From: CANQBR01 sp964641395 | Lineage (GTDB): Bacteria; Bacillota; Negativicutes; Acidaminococcales; Acidaminococcaceae | Length of the DNA stretch: 64,000 nt | Assembly: GCA_964641395.1 (NCBI GenBank) | Contig: CAZXKQ010000002.1 | Span: 1 to 64,000, forward strand | Reading direction: 5' to 3' | Shown here: piece after piece, positions 58,974 through 64,000 of the stretch | How the letters are laid out: the number at the start of each line of letters is the position of its first letter | Position numbering within the stretch: position 1 is the stretch's first letter | Position numbers and translations under genes: made by a program | Notes under the pieces: model-generated | Databases searched by the model: none | What the model saw: the letters and a program-made list of their open reading frames with translations, nothing else | Told to the model about the DNA's origin: nothing

Positions 58974-59154
58974 GTTCTACCAAAAGTTTATTTCTCCCCT
59001 TTTTCCCCCTACCTGTAGGTTTTACCCTACCTGTAGCGCTTATGCCATCAGCGCTATAGAAAAGAAAGGCGTGCTAAAGGGCAGTTATTTAGCCGTGCGG
59101 CGGATACTGCGCTGCCACCCCTTCAATCCCGGAGGCTACGATCCAGTGCCCTAG
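58945..59154 (+). CDS. yidD: Membrane protein insertion efficiency factor YidD
   Basis: 69 aa. LIKFYQKFISPLFPPTCRFYPTCSAYAISAI with its paired Cys, then the RCHPFNPGGYDPVP end, define the family. It assists insertion by YidC, the next gene. Confidence 0.96.
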   Translation: MQRLLIGLIKFYQKFISPLFPPTCRFYPTCSAYAISAIEKKGVLKGSYLAVRRILRCHPFNPGGYDPVP

Positions 59155-59183
59155 CAGGGTCCTTTCTGTGAAGGAGTGATATT

Positions 59184-59891
59184 TTGAGCATACTCAGTAA
59201 TTTAGCCCAGCAGATCATAATGTTTTGCTTCACTTTGACGAAGGCGGTAGGGATACCTAACTGGGGCGTGGCCATTATTTTAATGACCATCATCGTCAAG
59301 ATCGTCCTCTTCCCCCTCACCAAGAAGCAGATTGAATCCACTAGGGCCATGATGAGGCTGCAACCTAAGATGGACGCCCTCCGGGCCAAGTACAAGGACG
59401 ATAAGGCGCGGCTGAATGCGGAACTGGCCAACTTATACAAGACGGAGAAGGTGAACCCCCTTTCCGGCTGCCTGCCCCTCTTGATCCAGTTTCCCATTAT
59501 GATAGGCATCTTCTACGGCATCAGGGATATGACCGCCGCCCATGTCTTTGACCAGCATCCAGACTTCTTGATCTGGAATATTTCTGTTACCCCTACTGAG
59601 GCAGCAGGAGGGGTCATCGCTAGTTCTGCCTTCTTCATCTACATGATACTGCCCATCATCTCCTGCATCACCACCTTTATAGCATCTAAGCAGAGCATGC
59701 CTAGCGGCGGCAGCCAAGGTGGAGCCCAGGGCAAGATGATGCTGTACTTCATGCCCCTCTTCATCCTTTATATCAGCAAGGACTTTCCTATCGGCCTGAT
59801 TATCTATTGGACGGTGATGAACATCGTCCAGATCGGCCAGCAAGCTTTCATGAACAGACTGAGCGGTACAAGTACAGGTAAGGGTGCGTAA
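59184..59891 (+). CDS. yidC: Membrane protein insertase YidC
   Basis: 235 aa from TTG 59184 (GGAGTG upstream). Short form without the large periplasmic domain or a lipobox. Five membrane segments, with the groove Arg in the helix after the first segment replaced by basic KKQIES and a NPLSGCLPLLIQFPIMIGIFYG core. Lipidation Cys is absent, as in Negativicutes-like proteins. Confidence 0.93.
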   Translation: MSILSNLAQQIIMFCFTLTKAVGIPNWGVAIILMTIIVKIVLFPLTKKQIESTRAMMRLQPKMDALRAKYKDDKARLNAELANLYKTEKVNPLSGCLPLLIQFPIMIGIFYGIRDMTAAHVFDQHPDFLIWNISVTPTEAAGGVIASSAFFIYMILPIISCITTFIASKQSMPSGGSQGGAQGKMMLYFMPLFILYISKDFPIGLIIYWTVMNIVQIGQQAFMNRLSGTSTGKGA

Positions 59892-59911
59892 AAGGTTAAG
59901 GAGTTGAGATT

Positions 59912-61093
59912 ATGGCATATGTAGTAAAAACAGGTCGTAATGTGGAAGACGCCATAGCTGCCGCCCTGGCTGAATTGCATATAGGGGCGGAAGAGGCGGA
60001 CGTAGAGATATTGCAACGGCCCAGCAAGGGCTTTTTAGGGATAGGCCGCAAGGAAGCCAAGGTGGGGGTCCGGCCTAAGGGTGAGAAGGAGCAGGAAGAA
60101 GAGGCCTCTACTGCTGATTCTTCTCCTGCTGATGAGACAGGGGTGGAGGCTGCGGCTGATGCAGCGGTCCAAGCGGTGAAGAATGCCGCCTCTGTAGCTG
60201 CCGCCGCCGCCGGCAGAAAGGCCGCCGAGGCCAAGGAAGAGGCAGGCCGTCGCTTTAATGAGGCCAAGGGGGAGGCAGGCCGCAGGTTCAACGAAGCCAG
60301 GGACGAGGCGGGCCGNNNNNNNNNNNNNNNNNNNNNNNNNNNNNNNNNNNNNNNNNNNNNNNNNNNNNNNNNNNNNNNNNNNNNNNNNNNNNNNNNNNNN
60401 NNNNNNNNNNNNNNNGCGGGCCGCCGCTTTGACGCCTCCCGCCGGGAAGCCGGCCGTCGCTTTAACGAGGCCAGGGATGAAGCCGGCCGTAGGTTCAACG
60501 AAGCCAAGGAAGAGGCAGGCAAGCGCTTTGCCGAAGCCAAGGCCGATGCCATCGACGGGGCTATTGAAGCCTTGGACAGCCTCAGGGAGAAGGACGACCG
60601 TCCCTATCACCGGGAGCCCCGCCACTATGCGGTAGACGAAAAGGCCATCGCCGTAGCGAAGGAGTTCTTGCAAGAGATCTTTGGCGCTATGAAGATCGAA
60701 GTAGCCCTGGAGAAGTTTGTCAGCAAGTACGACGGCACTGTAACCTTCCGCCTCCACGGTGACGATATGGGCATCCTCATCGGCAAGCACGGCCAGACCC
60801 TGGACAGTTTGCAGTACCTGACCAACTTAGTGGCTAACAAGAACAGCAGCGACAGGGTGCGCATCGTGATCGATGTGGAAGATTACCGGGACAGAAGGGT
60901 GGAAACCCTGAACCGTTTGGCCTACCGGCTGGCAGACAGGGTGAAGAGAAGCGGCCAGCGGGTGGCCCTGGAGCCTATGAATCCCCACGAGCGCAAGATC
61001 ATCCACATGGCCTTGCAGGGGGATAGGAAGGTTACTACCCTCAGCGAAGGGGAGGAGCCCTATCGCCACGTAGTAATCGAGTTAAAGAAGTAA
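59912..61093 (+). CDS. jag: Jag/KhpB RNA-binding protein with expanded repeat linker
   Basis: About 393 aa plus whatever is missing in a 100-N gap. Jag_N domain (about 1-50, GKNVEDA-like GRNVEDAIAAALAELHIG), then 11-residue repeats RRFNEAKGEAG / RRFNEARDEAG on both sides of the gap, then a KH domain (GILIGKHGQTLDSLQYLTN) and an R3H domain (MNPHERKIIHMAL). It binds RNA and works with YidC's operon. The repeat linker is far longer than the usual short one. Confidence 0.93.
   Translation: MAYVVKTGRNVEDAIAAALAELHIGAEEADVEILQRPSKGFLGIGRKEAKVGVRPKGEKEQEEEASTADSSPADETGVEAAADAAVQAVKNAASVAAAAAGRKAAEAKEEAGRRFNEAKGEAGRRFNEARDEAGXXXXXXXXXXXXXXXXXXXXXXXXXXXXXXXXXXAGRRFDASRREAGRRFNEARDEAGRRFNEAKEEAGKRFAEAKADAIDGAIEALDSLREKDDRPYHREPRHYAVDEKAIAVAKEFLQEIFGAMKIEVALEKFVSKYDGTVTFRLHGDDMGILIGKHGQTLDSLQYLTNLVANKNSSDRVRIVIDVEDYRDRRVETLNRLAYRLADRVKRSGQRVALEPMNPHERKIIHMALQGDRKVTTLSEGEEPYRHVVIELKK
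60316..60415. other. Assembly gap (100 N) in jag
   Basis: Exactly 100 N within the 11-residue repeat region, with GCGGGCCG on both sides. True length unknown. Confidence 0.95.
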
Positions 61094-61104
61094 GTTGCCT
61101 TTCC

Positions 61105-61137
61105 AGCCCAGTAAACTCTGTTTTTGCTGGGCTTTTT
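61105..61137 (+). terminator. Terminator between jag and mnmE
   Basis: Stem AGCCCAG/CTGGGCT (61105-61111 / 61127-61133) followed by a T run. Confidence 0.8.
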
Positions 61138-61165
61138 CCTTCTCTGGAGTACCGGGAGGTAGAGG

Positions 61166-62560
61166 ATGTTGGAGCAGTTAGTGGGGGGAGACACTATCAG
61201 CGCCGTCAGCACGGCCCTAGGCCAAGGGGCCGTGGGCATAGTGCGGCTCAGCGGTCCCCAGGCCCTGACTATAGCCGACCGGCTTTTCTCCTCAGCCCAG
61301 GGCCGGCCCTTGAGTGCCGCCGTCCCCCACTTCCTCACCTACGGCCACGTCTACGACGTGGACGGCAGCGTAGTAGACGAGGTGCTGGCAGTCTACATGG
61401 CCGCGCCCCATTCCTACACGGCTGAAGACGTAGTGGAGATCCAGTGCCACGGCGGGGTAGGGGCCCTGGGCAAGATCCTCAGCCTGACTTATCAAGCTGG
61501 CGCCAGGCCGGCGGAGCCAGGTGAATTCACCAAGAGGGCCTTCCTCCACGGCCGCATCGACCTCACCCAGGCGGAAGCAGTGCTAGCCAGCGTCACAGCT
61601 AGGAGCGAGGCCGCCTTGAAGCTGGCAGCCCGCCAGCAACAGGGCCAGCTGGCCCGGAGCATTGCTGGCTGGCGGCGGCAGTTACTGGATCTCTTGGTAC
61701 ACTTAGAGGCCTGCATAGATTATCCCGAAGAGGACCTTCCTGACTTGACCTACCGGCAGGTAGGTGAGACGATAAAGGGCATAGTCCTGGGTTTGAAGGA
61801 GCTTTTAGCCCGGGCCAGAAGCGGCAGGCTGGTGCAAGAGGGCCTGCCTATCGCCATTATCGGCCGGCCTAACGTAGGTAAGTCCAGCCTCTTGAATGTT
61901 TTGTTAGGGGAGGAGCGGGCCATCGTCAGTGCCACAGCCGGCACCACCAGGGACACCATCCAGGAGCAGCTGTTGCTGGCCGGCGTGCCCCTGCTGCTGA
62001 CAGATACGGCGGGCATCAGGCCTACGGGGGACGGGGTGGAAAGGCTGGGAGTGGAGCGGAGCCTGGCCGTCTTGGAACAGGCCCAGTTAGTCCTCTGCGT
62101 CCTGGATGCCAGCCAGGATCTGAGTGCTGAAGATGAGGAGGTACTGGCTGCCTCGGCTGGCAAGGATAGGTTTATTATCCTCAATAAGCAGGATCTGCCG
62201 ACTAAGTTAGCCATAGCTAACATAAAAGCCGCTCACCCCGCCCTGGCCGTCCTTCCCTTTGTGGCGAGGACGGGAGCCGGCAGGGAAGACCTGGAACAGG
62301 CCTTAGCCGGCTACGTCTTCGGCCAGGAAGGCCGCCTGACGGAGGGGGCCTATGTGCAGAACGGCCGGCAGGAAAACCTAGTGCGCCAAGCTCTCGCCGC
62401 CCTGCAGGAGGCAGAGGCCGCCTTGGCAGCCGGCCTGCCCTACGACTGCCTGGAGCTGGACCTCCGCGCTGCCGCTGCTTCCCTAGGCTCGGTGACAGGG
62501 CAGGAGGTGGGGGCTGAGGTCATAGACGAGCTTTTCGCCCGCTTCTGTATCGGCAAGTAG
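61166..62560 (+). CDS. mnmE: tRNA modification GTPase MnmE
   Basis: 464 aa. N-terminal folate-binding domain (DTISAVSTALGQGAVGIVRLSG), a helical domain, and an inserted GTPase with G1 IIGRPNVGKSSLLN, G3 DTAG and G4 NKQD. The C-terminal Cys lies in FCIGK. With MnmG it makes 5-carboxymethylaminomethyl-uridine at tRNA position 34. Confidence 0.97.
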   Translation: MLEQLVGGDTISAVSTALGQGAVGIVRLSGPQALTIADRLFSSAQGRPLSAAVPHFLTYGHVYDVDGSVVDEVLAVYMAAPHSYTAEDVVEIQCHGGVGALGKILSLTYQAGARPAEPGEFTKRAFLHGRIDLTQAEAVLASVTARSEAALKLAARQQQGQLARSIAGWRRQLLDLLVHLEACIDYPEEDLPDLTYRQVGETIKGIVLGLKELLARARSGRLVQEGLPIAIIGRPNVGKSSLLNVLLGEERAIVSATAGTTRDTIQEQLLLAGVPLLLTDTAGIRPTGDGVERLGVERSLAVLEQAQLVLCVLDASQDLSAEDEEVLAASAGKDRFIILNKQDLPTKLAIANIKAAHPALAVLPFVARTGAGREDLEQALAGYVFGQEGRLTEGAYVQNGRQENLVRQALAALQEAEAALAAGLPYDCLELDLRAAAASLGSVTGQEVGAEVIDELFARFCIGK

Positions 62561-62582
62561 GAGGCTTTTTAGGCTTGGACTG

Positions 62583-64000
62583 ATGGACGCTATAGCGGAT
62601 AGGTATGAGGTAATCGTAATCGGGGCAGGCCATGCCGGCCTGGAAGCAGCCCTGGCAGCAGCCAGGCTGGGCTGTCGCACCCTATTAGCCACCCTGTCCT
62701 TGGACAACCTGGCCTTGATGCCCTGTAACCCCAGCATCGGCGGCCCGGCCAAGGGCCACTTAGTGCGGGAGCTAGACGCCTTAGGGGGGCAGATGGGGCT
62801 GATAGCCGACCAGGCCTGCCTCCAGATGCGGCTTTTAAACACCGGCAAGGGTTATGCGGTCCACGCCCTCAGAGGGCAGGAGGACAAGGCCGTCTACCAC
62901 AGCTTGATGAAGGAAGTGGTGGAGGGCCAGGACAGGTTAGAGTTGAAGCAGTTGATGATCGACCAGTTGCTGGTAGAGCAGGGCCAGGTAGTGGGGGTGG
63001 CGGCAGAAAGCGGCGAAGTCTTCGCTGCAGACTGCGTCATCCTGGCTAGCGGCACCTACCTGCGGGGGAGCGTGGTCTGCGGCCAGAGCCGCTACTCCTG
63101 CGGGCCTAACGGCCTGCGCAGCGCCCAACGGCTCAGCGCCTCCCTGGAGCAGGCAGGGGTAGTCTTGCAACGGTTTAAAACCGGCACCCCGCCCCGCTTA
63201 GACGGCCGCAGCCTGGACTACAGTAAGATGCAGATCCAGGAGGGAGATAAGGAAACCCGCAATTTTTCCTTCCTTTCCCCCTCCCTGCCGCGGCAGCAGC
63301 TGCCCTGTTGGCTCACCTATACTAATGAGGCCACCCACAGGGTGGTGCGGGACAACCTCCACCTCTCCGGCCTCTACAACGGCATGGTAGAGGGGGTGGG
63401 CCCCCGCTACTGCCCTTCCATCGAGGCCAAGGTGGTCCGTTTTGCCGACAAGGACAGGCACCAGCTCTTCCTGGAGCCAGAAGGGCGGCACACCCAGGAG
63501 ATGTACGTGCAGGGGATGAGCTCCTCCCTCCCGGCCAGGGTGCAGCTGGAGTTTTTACAGACTATAGCCGGCCTGGAGCACTGCCGTATGATGCGGGCCG
63601 GCTACGCCATCGACTATGACTGCTTGGATCCCCTCCAGCTGCAGCCTTCTTTGGAGCACAAGGCCATAGGCGGCCTCTTCAGCGCCGGCCAGAGCAATGG
63701 GACCAGCGGCTATGAGGAGGCGGCGGCCCAGGGCCTGATGGCCGGGATCAATGCGGCCCGCAAGCTCAAGGGCCTGCCTCCCTGCATCCTGCGGCGGGAT
63801 CAGGCCTATATAGGGGTGCTGATCGACGACCTGGTGACCAAGGGCACAGAGGAGCCCTACCGGATGATGACCTCCCGGGCGGAGTACCGCCTCCTCCTAC
63901 GCCAGGATAATGCGGACCTACGGCTCACCGAGCTGGGCTGGCAGCTAGGCACAGTCAGCCCTCAGCGCTACCAGCTTTTTACCCAGAAGCGGACGGCTGT
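62583..64000 (+). CDS. mnmG: tRNA modification enzyme MnmG (5' part)
   Basis: At least 472 codons, open to the end of the window. Begins EVIVIGAGHAGLEAALAAARLG (FAD site), then CNPSIGGPAKGHLVRE, the catalytic-region Cys in RYCPSIEAK, and GLFSAGQSNGTSGYEEAAAQG. ATG 62583, 22 bp after mnmE. The full protein is usually near 620 aa, so about 150 residues lie beyond the window. Confidence 0.96.
   Translation, partial: MDAIADRYEVIVIGAGHAGLEAALAAARLGCRTLLATLSLDNLALMPCNPSIGGPAKGHLVRELDALGGQMGLIADQACLQMRLLNTGKGYAVHALRGQEDKAVYHSLMKEVVEGQDRLELKQLMIDQLLVEQGQVVGVAAESGEVFAADCVILASGTYLRGSVVCGQSRYSCGPNGLRSAQRLSASLEQAGVVLQRFKTGTPPRLDGRSLDYSKMQIQEGDKETRNFSFLSPSLPRQQLPCWLTYTNEATHRVVRDNLHLSGLYNGMVEGVGPRYCPSIEAKVVRFADKDRHQLFLEPEGRHTQEMYVQGMSSSLPARVQLEFLQTIAGLEHCRMMRAGYAIDYDCLDPLQLQPSLEHKAIGGLFSAGQSNGTSGYEEAAAQGLMAGINAARKLKGLPPCILRRDQAYIGVLIDDLVTKGTEEPYRMMTSRAEYRLLLRQDNADLRLTELGWQLGTVSPQRYQLFTQKRTA

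Overview
The window is one end of a bacterial chromosome around its replication origin, from a high-GC member of the Bacillota. Evidence is the block rpmH-rnpA-yidD-yidC-jag-mnmE-mnmG on the + strand facing dnaA-dnaN-recF-(DciA)-remB-gyrB-gyrA on the - strand, a short Gram-positive-type YidC, a SufU-type Fe-S scaffold, RemB, and pdxST under a MocR regulator. Negativicutes is my best guess, an inference from gene order and base composition. Two runs of exactly 100 N (45280-45379, 60316-60415) sit inside tandem repeats, so this is a scaffolded draft assembly.

Layout. 1-1192: a probable phase-variable promoter between inverted 18-bp sites, beside a tyrosine recombinase. 1473-3517: a DUF697-like membrane protein and an AlbA_2-type regulator with a pentamer repeat in its leader. 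3713-8720: a complete sufCBDSU operon. 8856-11046: a LysR regulator divergent from an exported alpha/beta hydrolase. 11233-14957: thiE, pdxR and pdxST (thiamine and vitamin B6). 15033-19500: a 63-aa gene, then a pseudopilin operon with a GspF-like platform protein. 19867-20910: an orphan solute-binding lipoprotein. 21072-25033: an unknown protein with a possible PH-like end, then a transglutaminase / alpha-E / ATP-grasp operon. 25320-30070: an MFS exporter and serC-serA with a histidine phosphatase. 30822-32141: a DUF4143 ATPase behind four 32-33-bp repeats.

32413-40729 holds a second solute-binding lipoprotein, an ABC importer with one fused permease and two different ATPases, and a GlpA/GlpB/DUF1667-like flavoprotein set. 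40841-42328: rarD, a cluster of DnaA boxes and tRNA-Gly(CCC). 42330-45000 is an AT-rich island carrying a coupled ABC-type ATPase plus TOPRIM/RloB-like nuclease pair, a probable anti-phage system, bracketed by similar hairpin-containing repeats. 45130-45926 is a secreted repeat protein. 46046-57921 is the gyrA-to-dnaA block, which also contains a TauE-type exporter and thiamine diphosphokinase. The origin lies between dnaN and dnaA. 58384-64000 is the rpmH-to-mnmG block; mnmG runs off the end.

The strongest candidates for something new are the invertible promoter at the left edge, the ATPase-nuclease island with its flanking repeats, a sequence pattern shared by the leaders of the two solute-binding lipoproteins, and a promoter followed at once by a terminator ahead of the ATP-grasp operon.
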